From Firmicutes bacterium UBA2530 (GTDB lineage Bacteria > Bacillota > Clostridia > Tissierellales > Sedimentibacteraceae): DNA of 64,000 nt. Location: NCBI GenBank assembly GCA_002340985.1, contig DDNC01000018.1:112008-176007 (forward strand), written 5' to 3'. Under the pieces are notes generated by a model, which searched no databases, was not told the DNA's origin, and was given only the letters and a program-made list of their open reading frames with translations. Shown one piece after another: positions 19,470 to 28,231 of the stretch (positions are counted from its first letter, which is position 1; every line of letters starts with the position of its first letter). Both the position numbers and the translations under genes were made by a program.

Positions 19470-20162
19470 TTATAAATTAATTAAAAATGTATTTATAAGC
19501 TTAATAGATTTTTTTGCCGCTATTTTTACGAAAGAGGGAAAGTCCATGTGAGCTGAGCCATCCGCCTTGTCGGAAATTGCCCTTACAATGCAGAAATCCA
19601 AGTTGTTCAAATAGCATACATGGCCTATTGCTGCTCCCTCCATTTCAGCGCAGAGTGCACCGAAATTTTTCACAATGTGGTCCTTTCTGTCACGGCTGCA
19701 TATGAATTGATCTCCGGATGCAACGGTTCCAACAAACACATTTGTTTCCTCAAGTGTTTTAGCCGAGGTTTCTATTTTTTTAACCAGCTTTTCTGAGCAC
19801 GGTATATTTATGATATTTAATCCGGATATGAGTCCTAAGGGATCTCCTATGCCTGTGGTGTCCATGTCGTGCTGAACAACATTGTCAGAGATTACAATGT
19901 CGGCAATCTCAAGGTTGGAGCTCAGGCTTCCCGCAACTCCGGTGTTGATGATTACGTCCGGCTTGTATTTCAAAATCATTGTCTGCGCACATACGGCGGC
20001 ATGCACCTTTCCAACGCCGCATTTTGCCACAACAACATCTCTTCCCTTAATGGTACCCTCATAATAATCAACAGAGCTTATTCTTTCTTTTTTTATATTT
20101 TCCATGGATTCAATCAATTCCGCAACCTCAATATCCATGGCACCTATTATTCCTGTTTTCAT
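19470..20162 (-). CDS. mtnN: 5'-methylthioadenosine/S-adenosylhomocysteine nucleosidase
   Basis: The enzyme removes adenine from methylthioadenosine and S-adenosylhomocysteine, feeding methionine salvage and the activated-methyl cycle. The start MKTGIIGAMDIEVAEL places Glu12 where the family has a catalytic glutamate. GTVASGDQFI (145-154), AEMEGAAIGH (172-181) and the catalytic Asp198 in RAISDKADG are all present. At 230 residues it is full length. AGAGG precedes the ATG, and a SigA promoter lies 27 bases further upstream. It is a single-gene unit. Confidence 0.96.
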   Translation of the reverse strand: MKTGIIGAMDIEVAELIESMENIKKERISSVDYYEGTIKGRDVVVAKCGVGKVHAAVCAQTMILKYKPDVIINTGVAGSLSSNLEIADIVISDNVVQHDMDTTGIGDPLGLISGLNIINIPCSEKLVKKIETSAKTLEETNVFVGTVASGDQFICSRDRKDHIVKNFGALCAEMEGAAIGHVCYLNNLDFCIVRAISDKADGSAHMDFPSFVKIAAKKSIKLINTFLINL

Positions 20163-20188
20163 TTCTACCTCTTTACATTTTTAAAATA

Positions 20189-20217
20189 ATTTTAATACAT
20201 GGTGCGGAAAAAGTCAA
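20189..20217 (-). promoter_or_regulatory. SigA promoter of mtnN
   Basis: On the minus strand TTGACT (20217-20212) and TAAAAT (20194-20189) have a 17-bp spacer and lie just before mtnN. Confidence 0.6.
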
Positions 20218-20242
20218 CAAACGGGCATGATGTCAATTTATA

Positions 20243-20271
20243 TTGTTTATGCATTTTTTTTGTGCTAAAAT
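20243..20271 (+). promoter_or_regulatory. SigA promoter of the GIY-YIG gene
   Basis: TTGTTT (20243-20248) and TAAAAT (20266-20271) are 17 bp apart, 28 bp before the start. Confidence 0.5.
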
Positions 20272-20298
20272 AATTATAATAATACTTAAGAGGATAAT

Positions 20299-20562
20299 AT
20301 GCACTATACATATATTGTGGAATGCAGCGACGGCACACTGTATACCGGATATGCTGCCGACCTGGAAAAAAGGATAAATGCACATAATGAGAAAAGGGGA
20401 GCAAAGTACACAAGAGGCAGGGCTCCTGTAACATTAAAATATTATGAGGAATTTGAAAATAAAGCAGATGCTCTGAAAAGAGAAGCGCAAATCAAGAAGA
20501 TGCGCAAAGAAAAAAAGTTGAAATTGTTAAATAATACTAAAAATGAATTGTATATGCCATGA
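20299..20562 (+). CDS. GIY-YIG domain protein (UPF0213/YhbQ-like)
   Basis: This 87-residue protein is a single GIY-YIG nuclease fold. The motif appears as YTYIVECSDGTLYTGYAA, followed by the conserved Arg in EKRINAHN. GAKYTRGRAPVTLKYYEEF is the usual second block of the YhbQ group. Members are small stand-alone endonuclease-like proteins of uncertain cellular role. AGAGGATAAT precedes the ATG. The next gene's -35 box lies within its last codons. Confidence 0.92.
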   Translation: MHYTYIVECSDGTLYTGYAADLEKRINAHNEKRGAKYTRGRAPVTLKYYEEFENKADALKREAQIKKMRKEKKLKLLNNTKNELYMP

Positions 20563-20576
20563 TTATTTGGTATAAT
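20548..20576 (+). promoter_or_regulatory. SigA promoter of the first degV gene
   Basis: TTGTAT (20548-20553) overlaps the end of the GIY-YIG gene; TATAAT (20571-20576) follows after 17 bp. Confidence 0.6.
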
Positions 20577-20604
20577 CTAAATAATAAATTTCGAGGAGAA
20601 ATGT

Positions 20605-21429
20605 ATGAAAAATAATATTATTGTGGACAGCTGTACTGACTTTATAAAAGAAACCGAAGATCTTGACAGGGTGCCTTTCAGAATACTTATTGATAATGAG
20701 GAAATCGTTGATGAAAATCTTGACATTAATAAGCTCATAGAAAAAATGAAAAGTACAAAACAGCAAATAAAGACGGCATGCGCTCCTCCGGAAGACTTTA
20801 TAAATAAACTGAAGGAAGAAGCAAGCAATTTTATTGTTACGATTTCAAGCCAGCTAAGCGGCTCATACAACAGTGCTATGGTGGCAGTTGAAACATTTAA
20901 GGAAAGATTCCCCGAAAGCTTTGTTCACGTTTTTGACAGCAAGACAGCATGTGCAGGTGAAACTCTCGTGGCTATGAAGGTAAAACAACTGCTTGAGGAA
21001 AATTCAAACATCAGCGAAGTAATAGAGCAAACAAACAAGTACATAACAAAGCTCAGAACACTGTTTGTTCTCGACTCTCTGGACAATTTGGCCAAGAACG
21101 GCAGAATTACAAATTTTAAAGCGATACTTGCAAATATAATGCACATTGTCCCCATTATGGGAGAGGACGGAGAAGGCAGAATAGTGCTGAAAGAACAGGT
21201 GAGAGGCAAGAAGAAAGCTATTGCAAGGCTGATTGACATGATAGCAGAATACAATGTTGATTTTGAAAATACAATACTGGGCATTACACATGTGAATTGT
21301 CTTGAAAAAGCTGAAAAGCTCCGTGATGAAATTAAGTCGAGATATCCATTCAAGGATGTTAAAATATTTAAGTCATCAGGTTTAAGCACGGTTTATGCTG
21401 ATGACGGAGGAATTGTTATTGCATTTTAG
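20605..21429 (+). CDS. DegV family fatty-acid-binding protein
   Basis: DegV (FakB-like) proteins bind a fatty acid and in several Firmicutes present it to the kinase FakA. Hallmarks seen are the N-terminal IIVDSCTDF, the TISSQLSGSYNSA loop (family form S-S-x-L-S-G-T-Y) and LDNLAKNGRI in the C-terminal half. The length is 274 residues. GAGGAG precedes the ATG. No fakA-like kinase is in the window. A second DegV gene is at 40620, which fits organisms with several FakB paralogues of different acyl preference. Confidence 0.92.
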   Translation: MKNNIIVDSCTDFIKETEDLDRVPFRILIDNEEIVDENLDINKLIEKMKSTKQQIKTACAPPEDFINKLKEEASNFIVTISSQLSGSYNSAMVAVETFKERFPESFVHVFDSKTACAGETLVAMKVKQLLEENSNISEVIEQTNKYITKLRTLFVLDSLDNLAKNGRITNFKAILANIMHIVPIMGEDGEGRIVLKEQVRGKKKAIARLIDMIAEYNVDFENTILGITHVNCLEKAEKLRDEIKSRYPFKDVKIFKSSGLSTVYADDGGIVIAF

Positions 21430-21447
21430 CCATAAATTCATAAGATT

Positions 21448-21477
21448 TTGTTAATTTTTATAAAATTCGGGTATAAG
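21448..21477 (+). promoter_or_regulatory. probable promoter of the nitroreductase-like gene
   Basis: TTGTTA (21448-21453) and TATAAG (21472-21477) are 18 bp apart, 28 bp before the gene. Confidence 0.42.
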
Positions 21478-21505
21478 TAGCATAAATATGTGTGGAGGTA
21501 ATTAA

Positions 21506-22372
21506 ATGGATTACAAAGATTTAATTGCAAGAATGAAGTCGGTAAGAGATTACAAAAAGGATGTCCTCAGCAATGAAATTATTCAGAAACTTGATGGATA
21601 TTGCAAAAATAGCAAAAAATTAGTTGAAGGCATCAATACAGAGGTAATGCTTAAGGCTAAGGCTGATGTTTATGACGAGCTTAAAAATGATGCCGGATAC
21701 AATGACTTAATGCTTGAGGCGCCTCATTATCTTTTGTTTTTTTCTGAAGAAAAGGATAACTACATTGAAAATACAGGATACGCAGTACAGGACATAATGC
21801 TTAAGGCTTTTGAGCTGGGAGTCGGTTCATGCTGGATTACCATCCGTGACGGGGAGCTTGTAAAAAATAAATTAGGAATTAATACGGACAAGAAGCTTAC
21901 AGCATTGGTTGCTTTGGGGCTTGAGGAAGATAATAAAAACAAGACAATAGTTGAAAATGTTTCCGAATACAACCCATCAAAGGCAAATGTCAGCATAGTT
22001 AAGGATAATGTAAGTGAGAGAATGGGCGTTACTGATATTGTGTATATGAAAAAATGGGGAGAGAAAGCTGAGCTGGATGATCTGGTGAACTTAGGACTTG
22101 CGGATGCGTTCTTTTATGCGAGATTGGCACCATCAACCAAGAACAGACAGCCTTGGAGATTCATGTATGATAACGGTATAGTGGTTCTTGCAGTAAGAAA
22201 AGATGAATCAACAAATGAATACGAAGAAAAAATAGATGCGGGAATAGTAATGCTTTACTTTAAACTGATAGTTGACAGTACGCTGTTTAATGTGGCTTGG
22301 AAGTTAGGTAAGACAGAAAAGGAATACGAAATACCGTCAGACTACAGTATAGTGGCATATTGCAACAGTTAA
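21506..22372 (+). CDS. nitroreductase-like flavoprotein (TM1586-type)
   Basis: The 288-residue protein looks like a double nitroreductase fold of the TM1586 type, in which one chain supplies both FMN-binding halves. The N-terminal SVRDYKKD is the usual flavin-binding start. GYAVQDIMLKAFELGVGSCWI is the central helix block. LAPSTKNRQPWRF is the second-half segment where nitroreductases have APSxxNxQPW. The electron acceptor is unknown. GGAGG precedes the ATG. A small terminator follows at once. Confidence 0.82.
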   Translation: MDYKDLIARMKSVRDYKKDVLSNEIIQKLDGYCKNSKKLVEGINTEVMLKAKADVYDELKNDAGYNDLMLEAPHYLLFFSEEKDNYIENTGYAVQDIMLKAFELGVGSCWITIRDGELVKNKLGINTDKKLTALVALGLEEDNKNKTIVENVSEYNPSKANVSIVKDNVSERMGVTDIVYMKKWGEKAELDDLVNLGLADAFFYARLAPSTKNRQPWRFMYDNGIVVLAVRKDESTNEYEEKIDAGIVMLYFKLIVDSTLFNVAWKLGKTEKEYEIPSDYSIVAYCNS

Positions 22373-22392
22373 AAGCGCGCATGCGCTTTTTG
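22371..22392 (+). terminator. terminator after the nitroreductase-like gene
   Basis: AAAAGCGC (22371-22378) pairs with GCGCTTTT (22383-22390) around GCAT and ends TTTTTG. It lies directly before the next gene's ribosome site, so some readthrough is possible. Confidence 0.7.
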
Positions 22393-22413
22393 TGTTTAGA
22401 GGAGGAAAAGCTT

Positions 22414-23325
22414 ATGAAAATAATAATAGATAAACATTTTTACGACTCAGTAGTTGGAGAATTCCACGGAATTGAATTTTATAAAGAACCGGAGGAGTGC
22501 CCGGAGGCAGATGCTTTAATCGGCCAGCCTGAAGCAATGGATGTTGAAATACTGGAAAAGCTCACAAATTTAAAATGGATTCAGCTATTCAGAGCAGGGT
22601 ATGATATGATTGACACGGGCTATATCAAAAATAGAGGAATAACGCTGACAAACGGAAAGGATATTTTCTCAGTCCCCATAGCAGAGGATGTTGTGTGCAG
22701 AATCCTCATGCACAGCACAAATGCATTCAGCTATATTGAAAACAAAAAGACAAAGACATGGGATAACCAGCTGAAGAGAAATGATTTAAAGGGTCAGACA
22801 GTGGGAGTTATAGGAACAGGCTCCATAGCTGTTGAAATTGCCAAGAGACTTGAAGCCTTCGGTGTGAAAATACTTGGATATAAAAGAACTCCCGTACTGA
22901 AAATGCCGTATTTCCATGAGGTGTACTCAGGGAAGAGCGGGCTGGAGCACGTTATGTCCGTCAGTGACTACATAATTGTTACGGCAGATTTGAACAAGGG
23001 TACCTACCACATGATAAACAGGGATAATCTAATGCTTATGAAGGAAACGGCATCGATTATCAATATAGCAAGAGGAAGCATAATAAATCAGGGGGACCTG
23101 AAAGAGGTACTGAGGAATAAATCCATTGCATACGCAGGACTTGATGTGTTTGAAGTTGAACCCCTTCCTGCCGATGATGAACTGTGGGAGCTGGACAATG
23201 TGTATCTGACACCACATGCTTCTGCCCTTGTTAAAAACAACAAATCCAGATGGGAAGAGCTTGTAATACAAAATATAAAGAATTTCACCGAAGGTGAAAG
23301 GCTGATAAATATCGTAAAGATTTAA
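22414..23325 (+). CDS. D-isomer-specific 2-hydroxyacid dehydrogenase family protein
   Basis: This is an NAD-dependent oxidoreductase related to phosphoglycerate dehydrogenase and D-lactate dehydrogenase. The Rossmann motif is GVIGTGSIAVEIAKRL. The active-site Arg lies in NIARGSIINQ, Glu in LDVFEVEPLP and His in LTPHAS. It has no ACT domain and is 303 residues long. I start at the ATG at 22414, which has GAGGAGG upstream; the longer frame to 22360 would read through the preceding gene's end and terminator. The substrate is unassigned. Confidence 0.9.
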   Translation: MKIIIDKHFYDSVVGEFHGIEFYKEPEECPEADALIGQPEAMDVEILEKLTNLKWIQLFRAGYDMIDTGYIKNRGITLTNGKDIFSVPIAEDVVCRILMHSTNAFSYIENKKTKTWDNQLKRNDLKGQTVGVIGTGSIAVEIAKRLEAFGVKILGYKRTPVLKMPYFHEVYSGKSGLEHVMSVSDYIIVTADLNKGTYHMINRDNLMLMKETASIINIARGSIINQGDLKEVLRNKSIAYAGLDVFEVEPLPADDELWELDNVYLTPHASALVKNNKSRWEELVIQNIKNFTEGERLINIVKI

Positions 23326-23420
23326 TCATTTGATTTTAAAACCCCATATTTATTCCCTATAATTTGGAGGCGTGGCTGAAGAATCAGAGTTTAAATATGA
23401 GAACGTATTTATTTAAGGAT

Positions 23421-23450
23421 AGAAGGCCGGTCAGTAGAAGGCCGGTCAGT
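23421..23450. repeat. 15-bp tandem repeat with terminator-like complement
   Basis: AGAAGGCCGGTCAGT occurs twice head to tail (23421-23435 and 23436-23450). ACCGGCCT at 23456-23463 can pair with either copy, giving two alternative GC-rich hairpins just beyond the stop of the minus-strand DUF11-like gene. A terminator role is likely, although the T-run is poor. Confidence 0.7.
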
Positions 23451-23465
23451 TTCATACCGGCCTCG

Positions 23466-24326
23466 TCATTCAACAGTAAGGCTGTATTCAATGCTTATGG
23501 GGCATTGAGTATATTCAGAATTGCTGATGCAGTTTGAATTGAATTTTGATTTTATCACAGAGCCCGATTCTGCATCATTTTTTGCTTTAATCATGAAACC
23601 AATTCTCCTTGATTCCGAGGGCTGCAGGCTGCCCACATCCCATTTCAGAATGGTTTTTCCGTTGAATTCATATACGTTTCTCGGCTGAATGTTGCTGGAA
23701 TCACCTATAAATTCAATATTTTCATCAAGTATACATCTCAGATACACGCTTCTTGCCATAGAATATTGCCCGGCATTACAATGAACGTAGAATTTTGTGG
23801 ATTCACCTTTTTTTATGTATTCGTTGTCGCATTTAACAATCATTTCGTAATCGCAGGCGCCGGACGATGCTCTGCACGAATCTGTATAGTCATCGCATAT
23901 CAGGTGTCCGTAGAAGTTGATTTTGTTTTTGTGAGGTATTTTATCTCCTGAGTTTTCTGTGCTTTCAATTGTGTAATTGTCGCACAAAGCCATGTCAAAT
24001 GTAATTGTGTTGATTGAATCTGGAGATAAATTAATGTTGTTTGCAAATACAATTACATTGTTATTTCCGATTTCCGTTGACGGCTCAACAACATTTACGT
24101 TTTTTAAAATTCCATTGTCAGGCCCAGAATGGTTAATGCCTCCTAAAAATCGTACCCCGTTTCCAAGGGTGCTGCTGAATGAGCACAGTTTATTAAGGCT
24201 GGAGGTGTTTTTCAGTTCAATGCTGAACCTGTATATGTAGGCTGGGACAAATGAGGTGTTGGGGATTCCGGCTCCCTTCAACATTTTTTGAGGGGTATTT
24301 ATGGAAATAGTACATTCTTTCATCAT
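23466..24326 (-). CDS. DUF11-like beta-domain protein without signal peptide
   Basis: I do not recognise a specific family. The 286 residues appear to form two beta-sandwich units. The second unit has the cadence of a DUF11 domain: IKKGESTKFYVHCNA, then NIEFIGDSSN, then LKWDVGSLQPSESRRIGFMIKA. The first unit, about residues 28-135, has a similar order with LSPDSINTITFDM. DUF11 repeats normally occur in exported surface proteins, but this protein has no signal peptide or anchor. A cluster of cysteines (DYTDSCRASSGACDYEMIVKC is the densest part) is notable. GGAA lies upstream of two adjacent ATGs (24326 and 24323). It may be a coat or surface structural protein; that is speculation. Confidence 0.7.
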   Translation of the reverse strand: MMKECTISINTPQKMLKGAGIPNTSFVPAYIYRFSIELKNTSSLNKLCSFSSTLGNGVRFLGGINHSGPDNGILKNVNVVEPSTEIGNNNVIVFANNINLSPDSINTITFDMALCDNYTIESTENSGDKIPHKNKINFYGHLICDDYTDSCRASSGACDYEMIVKCDNEYIKKGESTKFYVHCNAGQYSMARSVYLRCILDENIEFIGDSSNIQPRNVYEFNGKTILKWDVGSLQPSESRRIGFMIKAKNDAESGSVIKSKFNSNCISNSEYTQCPISIEYSLTVE

Positions 24327-24498
24327 ATCATTCCTTTCATGATTTACCGAACTGCATAATTTATAGTATTCTCCTCACCGGTATTTGTGAAATAATTAGT
24401 GCAAATATTTATGGTTTTTTAGCATTAATTATGGTAATATTATAAATAAACAGGAAAGACCGTTATTACAAAAGGTGTCCGACAAAGGAGGAACTATT

Positions 24499-24723
24499 AT
24501 GAAAAATATAAAAATATACTCAAGCTCATCATGTGTGAATTGCACTGCTGCCAAAGAATACATAAAAGAAAAGGGATATGATTACGAAGAGAAAAATGTG
24601 TCCCTGGACGCGGAAGCAAAAAAAGAGCTTTTAGGCATGGGATACATGGGAGTTCCCATAATATTTGTAGATGATGATGTAGTGGTTGGATTCAACAGGA
24701 ACAAACTTGATGAATTGCTGTAA
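24499..24723 (+). CDS. glutaredoxin-like thiol-disulfide protein
   Basis: The 74-residue protein is a minimal thioredoxin fold with the redox motif CVNC at residues 12-15, after KIYSSSS. The cis-proline segment GVPIIFVDDDVVVGFN is typical of NrdH/YruB-like glutaredoxins. Partners may include ribonucleotide reductase or other thiol enzymes; none is adjacent. The ATG at 24499 has AAAGGAGG seven bases before it, so I reject the upstream start at 24475. Confidence 0.92.
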   Translation: MKNIKIYSSSSCVNCTAAKEYIKEKGYDYEEKNVSLDAEAKKELLGMGYMGVPIIFVDDDVVVGFNRNKLDELL

Positions 24724-24849
24724 ATAAGGTCAAATTAACATTTTTAACTAAAAAAACTAAAATATTTATGTAGTATAAACTAAAAATATGTAAACAATAT
24801 TCATGAGCAATTAAATTAAACAGCTGTTAATTTGCTGCTCTTGAAATAG

Positions 24850-24963
24850 AAAGCCGGCATGCGGGAACAGTATTATAAATGAAATGATAAGTCACTTGAA
24901 ATATTATATTTCTTATAAGGACTGAAATTCAAATCTGTTTGCCCCCACTGCCGGCTTTTGTTT
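24850..24963 (+). ncRNA. candidate structured RNA, extended stem-loop
   Basis: AAAGCCGGCA (24850-24859) pairs perfectly with TGCCGGCTTT (24949-24958). Inside it AACAG (24866-24870) pairs with CTGTT (24935-24939), then comes an unpaired bubble, then AGTC/GACT and GAAATA/TATTTC (24898-24912) close an apical hairpin. A T-rich tail follows. A closing stem, a large bubble and an apical stem recall 6S RNA, but the element is only about 110 bases long and no conserved 6S sequence is recognised. A preceding hairpin at 24805-24840 may belong to it. It could also act simply as a large terminator. Confidence 0.4.
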
Positions 24964-25005
24964 GCAAAAAAATAAAGGGATGCAGCATGCGCATCCCAAT
25001 TTATC

Positions 25006-25191
25006 TTATTTATTCAAAGCTGCTAACAGATGTTCAAGATTCATGCCATGAACAGCTGCGGCTTCTTCCAATGTTTCCATCTGAGCACCGGGGCATCCAA
25101 CGCAACCCATTCCGTGAGCCATCAATACTTCTGCTGCCTCAGGGCTTGCTTGTATAACCTCTCTGATAACCATATCTTTAGTTATAGCCAT
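25006..25191 (-). CDS. DUF1858 redox-disulfide domain protein
   Basis: The 61-residue protein is a complete DUF1858 domain (prismane-associated family). It begins ITKDMVIREVIQASPEAAEVL and carries the paired cysteines CVGC before the helix METLEEAAAVHGM. Such proteins are often found near hybrid-cluster protein or other redox enzymes in anaerobes; the activity is unproven. GGAGG lies six bases before the ATG and a good SigA promoter precedes it. It is monocistronic as far as can be seen. Confidence 0.92.
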   Translation of the reverse strand: MAITKDMVIREVIQASPEAAEVLMAHGMGCVGCPGAQMETLEEAAAVHGMNLEHLLAALNK

Positions 25192-25512
25192 AATGAGCCT
25201 CCTTTAAATTTATATACCATCATTATACATTATGCCATAAAGATATTCAATAAATTTTTAAGCGTGAGCTGGATGAGTTAGAGTCAAGAATATGCAATTT
25301 ACGGCGGCATCGATAAAATTTTATCATTTTAAATTTTAAAGAAACGTTTGTTAAATTTATTTAATAAAGCATAGACGAAATTTATAATTTGTTTAAAAAT
25401 CAATAGATTTTAAAAACGGGAAAAAAGTTAAGAACAAAAAACTGTGCACTTTTCACTAACTCTTAATTTTTTGAAGAAGTATAATGAGTTAAATTTAACA
25501 AGGAGGATTGTT
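25192..25512. other. control region upstream of hpdB
   Basis: This 321-bp gap holds the leftward DUF1858 promoter and, toward hpdB, a TATAAT at 25480-25485 with no clear -35 box at the proper distance. A missing -35 suggests that an activator is needed. The perfect palindrome GATAAAATTTTATC is at 25312-25325 and could be an operator, though it lies about 155 bp upstream of that -10. I see no RNA element. Confidence 0.5.
25222..25250 (-). promoter_or_regulatory. SigA promoter of the DUF1858 gene
   Basis: On the minus strand TTGAAT (25250-25245) and TATAAT (25227-25222) have a 17-bp spacer. Confidence 0.65.
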
Positions 25513-28209
25513 ATGAGTTCTAAAGAAACAAAATTGCAAGAAGTTTTAAAATCACGTGGCATAGACATGTCACAAGTTGATGAACAATTGGAAGCTGATA
25601 TACCCGAAGCCAAGGAATCTTCTAAAAGATTAATGGAAACTTACTATACTTTAAAGGTTACTGCAGACATGGAGGTTCCTTACTGGTACAATAGAAGCTG
25701 GTGGGAAAATGATGGTGAAGTAATTGAAGTTAGAAGAGCCAGAGCTATGGGCGCTGCTTTAGCACATATGACTCCTACCATACAGCCTTATGAAAAAATT
25801 GTTATGAACAAAACTAAAAATGTCAGGGGCGGATTCCCGTTTCCTTGGACAACATCAAGCTTTTTCCTTGCACAAGCAGATGCTTTGATGGCAGAAGTTG
25901 ATGCCCCTGCTGAAAATGAAGCAGATGCAGTTAGTATAGTTGGCGCAGGCGGTGGAAATGTTACGAAAAGTTATGGAAATATTATCTCTCTTGCGAAGAA
26001 ATTCGGGATGAGAAAAGAAGAAATTCCGGTACTTGTTAAAGCGTCCGAACCTTGGAGAGGTATTTCTATAGAAGATTTAGCTGATAAATATTCAAGAACA
26101 TTACCCGGATATGGACAATATAGAGATTTAATGGATAGTGTAGTTTGTATGTTTGACTCTTTTGCAATTGCACAAGGGCGTGAGGTTTCAAACTACTATG
26201 TTCCTTTAGAATATGGTTTTGATAGAATCATAGAAATATGTAATGAAAGAATGGCCGAAGTAATGGGTGAAGCAGGCGATGACGGAATTCTGGGAATGAG
26301 CAGAGGGTATTACTATGCTGCTATGAAAGAAATCGTAATGGGCTTGAGCAAGTGGTGTGAAAATTATTCAAAACAAGCAGCTTATCTTGCTTCTGTTGAG
26401 ACAGATTCTGAATTGAAAGCTAACTATGAAAAAATCAAAGAAGTTATGCATAATATTGCTCACAAGAAACCTTCAAATTTCTGGGAAGCTATACAATTGA
26501 CAGTATGCTGCCACTTAGGTGTTACAAATGAGGATGCGATGTCAGGATTATCAATAGGTAGACTTGGACAGGTATTGCAGCCATACTACGAACATGATAT
26601 CCGTGAAGGAATCATGACGGATGAAGAAGTTATAGAAATTCTGGAATTATATAGAATTAAAATAACTTGTATTGAGTGTTTTGCTTCTGCCGGAGTATCA
26701 GGAGGAGTTCTTTCAGGAAATACATTCAATAATTTGTCAATGGGTGGACTTAACAAAGAAGGTCTTACAGCAGTTACACCTCTGGAATATTTGATTATTG
26801 AAGCAGGCATGAGAAACAGAACTCCCCAGCCTACACTGAGTGTACTATATGATGAAAAAACACCTGAAGATTTCCTGATGAAAGCAGCATCTTGTACAAA
26901 ACTTGGACTTGGATATCCTGCATGGATGAATAACCAAGGCGGCATTAATTACATGCTTGACAATTATGGACCGGAAGGCATGAACCTTGAAGATGCAAGA
27001 GCATGGTGCCTTGGCGGATGTCTTGAATCTTCACCCGGATGCTTCCAGCCATTACATTTTGACGGGAAAGTAACTTGGGTACCCGGAGGAGCATCACCAA
27101 CTTGTGGTACAGGAGTTCACTTCTTGGCAATGCCTAAGATATTAGAACTAGTATTGACAAATGGCTTGGATAAGAGAACAGGAAAAAGAGTATATCCGGC
27201 ACATAACAAAAATCTTGATAACTTTGAAGCTGTTTATGAACAATGGAAACAATACATGAATGATTCAATTCTGATTCTTAACAAGGTAAATAACATTCAG
27301 ATGGATATATGGAGAAAATACCTAATGCCGGCGGTTAACTCACTGCTGAAACCGGACTGCTTCAAAAAAGGTCAGCATTTGGGAAATATGGGAGCCAGAT
27401 ATAATGCCAGCATAAATGTAGAATCATGCGGAACTATTACATTAATCAACTCATTAGCTTCTATTAAGAAAAATGTATATGATGAAAAGAAGTTTACAAT
27501 AGAAGAAATGACAGATGCAATGATTAATAACTTTGGATTTAAGACTGCTTATGAAACAGGCGTATTCTCTCCGGATTACAGAGAAAACACGGAAAACAGT
27601 CCTAAATATGAAGAAATATTTGCAGCTTGCGTAAATGCTCCGAAATACGGAAATGCAATACCATATGTAGACCAATTGCTTAAGAGATATGAATATGACA
27701 TGTATGACATGGTTCATAGCTATCATTCATACTATGGCAAACCTTTATATTTATGCCAGATTTCAGTTTCAACTCATGGCCCTCAAGGTTTCATTACATT
27801 GGGTACAGCTGATTCGAGACTTGCAGGAACAACATATTCAGACGGCTCATTGTCGGCTGCACCTGGAACAGATCAGAACGGTCTTTATGCACTGTTTGAA
27901 TCTGCGACAGTTTATGATCACGGAATACATCAGAACTCACAAATGAATCTGAAGCTTCATCCGACAGCAGTAAAAGGACTTAACGGAACAAGAAAGCTTC
28001 TTGACGTTGTACGTGCTTATATGAGAAAAGGCGGATTCCACGTTCAGTTTAATATTGTAGATTCTAAGACATTGAGAAAAGCGCAAGTTACACCTGACAA
28101 ATACAGAGATCTTATGATTCGTGTTGCCGGATTTACACAATACTGGTGTGAAATAGGGAAACCGATACAAGATGAAGTTATTTTCAGAACTCAATATGAT
28201 GAAGCGTAA
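25513..28209 (+). CDS. hpdB: 4-hydroxyphenylacetate decarboxylase, large (glycyl radical) subunit
   Basis: This glycyl radical enzyme decarboxylates 4-hydroxyphenylacetate, a tyrosine fermentation product, to p-cresol. All residues described for the Clostridium scatologenes enzyme fall at the same numbers: Phe214, Ser344, Phe405, Cys503 and Glu505 in GGCLESSPGC, His536, Glu637 and the radical Gly873 in RVAGFTQYW. The 898-residue length also matches. I start at the ATG at 25513, which has AAGGAGG upstream. The next two genes encode its small subunit and activase, which confirms the function and sets it apart from indoleacetate or phenylacetate decarboxylases. The sequence is more A/T-rich at third codon positions than the neighbouring chromosome. 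Confidence 0.96.
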   Translation: MSSKETKLQEVLKSRGIDMSQVDEQLEADIPEAKESSKRLMETYYTLKVTADMEVPYWYNRSWWENDGEVIEVRRARAMGAALAHMTPTIQPYEKIVMNKTKNVRGGFPFPWTTSSFFLAQADALMAEVDAPAENEADAVSIVGAGGGNVTKSYGNIISLAKKFGMRKEEIPVLVKASEPWRGISIEDLADKYSRTLPGYGQYRDLMDSVVCMFDSFAIAQGREVSNYYVPLEYGFDRIIEICNERMAEVMGEAGDDGILGMSRGYYYAAMKEIVMGLSKWCENYSKQAAYLASVETDSELKANYEKIKEVMHNIAHKKPSNFWEAIQLTVCCHLGVTNEDAMSGLSIGRLGQVLQPYYEHDIREGIMTDEEVIEILELYRIKITCIECFASAGVSGGVLSGNTFNNLSMGGLNKEGLTAVTPLEYLIIEAGMRNRTPQPTLSVLYDEKTPEDFLMKAASCTKLGLGYPAWMNNQGGINYMLDNYGPEGMNLEDARAWCLGGCLESSPGCFQPLHFDGKVTWVPGGASPTCGTGVHFLAMPKILELVLTNGLDKRTGKRVYPAHNKNLDNFEAVYEQWKQYMNDSILILNKVNNIQMDIWRKYLMPAVNSLLKPDCFKKGQHLGNMGARYNASINVESCGTITLINSLASIKKNVYDEKKFTIEEMTDAMINNFGFKTAYETGVFSPDYRENTENSPKYEEIFAACVNAPKYGNAIPYVDQLLKRYEYDMYDMVHSYHSYYGKPLYLCQISVSTHGPQGFITLGTADSRLAGTTYSDGSLSAAPGTDQNGLYALFESATVYDHGIHQNSQMNLKLHPTAVKGLNGTRKLLDVVRAYMRKGGFHVQFNIVDSKTLRKAQVTPDKYRDLMIRVAGFTQYWCEIGKPIQDEVIFRTQYDEA

Positions 28210-28231
28210 AAATAATAATGGAGGAATGATT

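Noticed and set aside
23366..23400. GGAGGCGTGGCTGAAG looks like the 5' end of a class II tRNA
   Set aside because: No anticodon stem, T-loop or acceptor complement follows, so it is chance or a very degraded remnant.
24850..24963. Assignment of the stem-loop as 6S RNA
   Set aside because: It is too short, and no conserved 6S sequence is recognisable; kept only as a candidate structured RNA.
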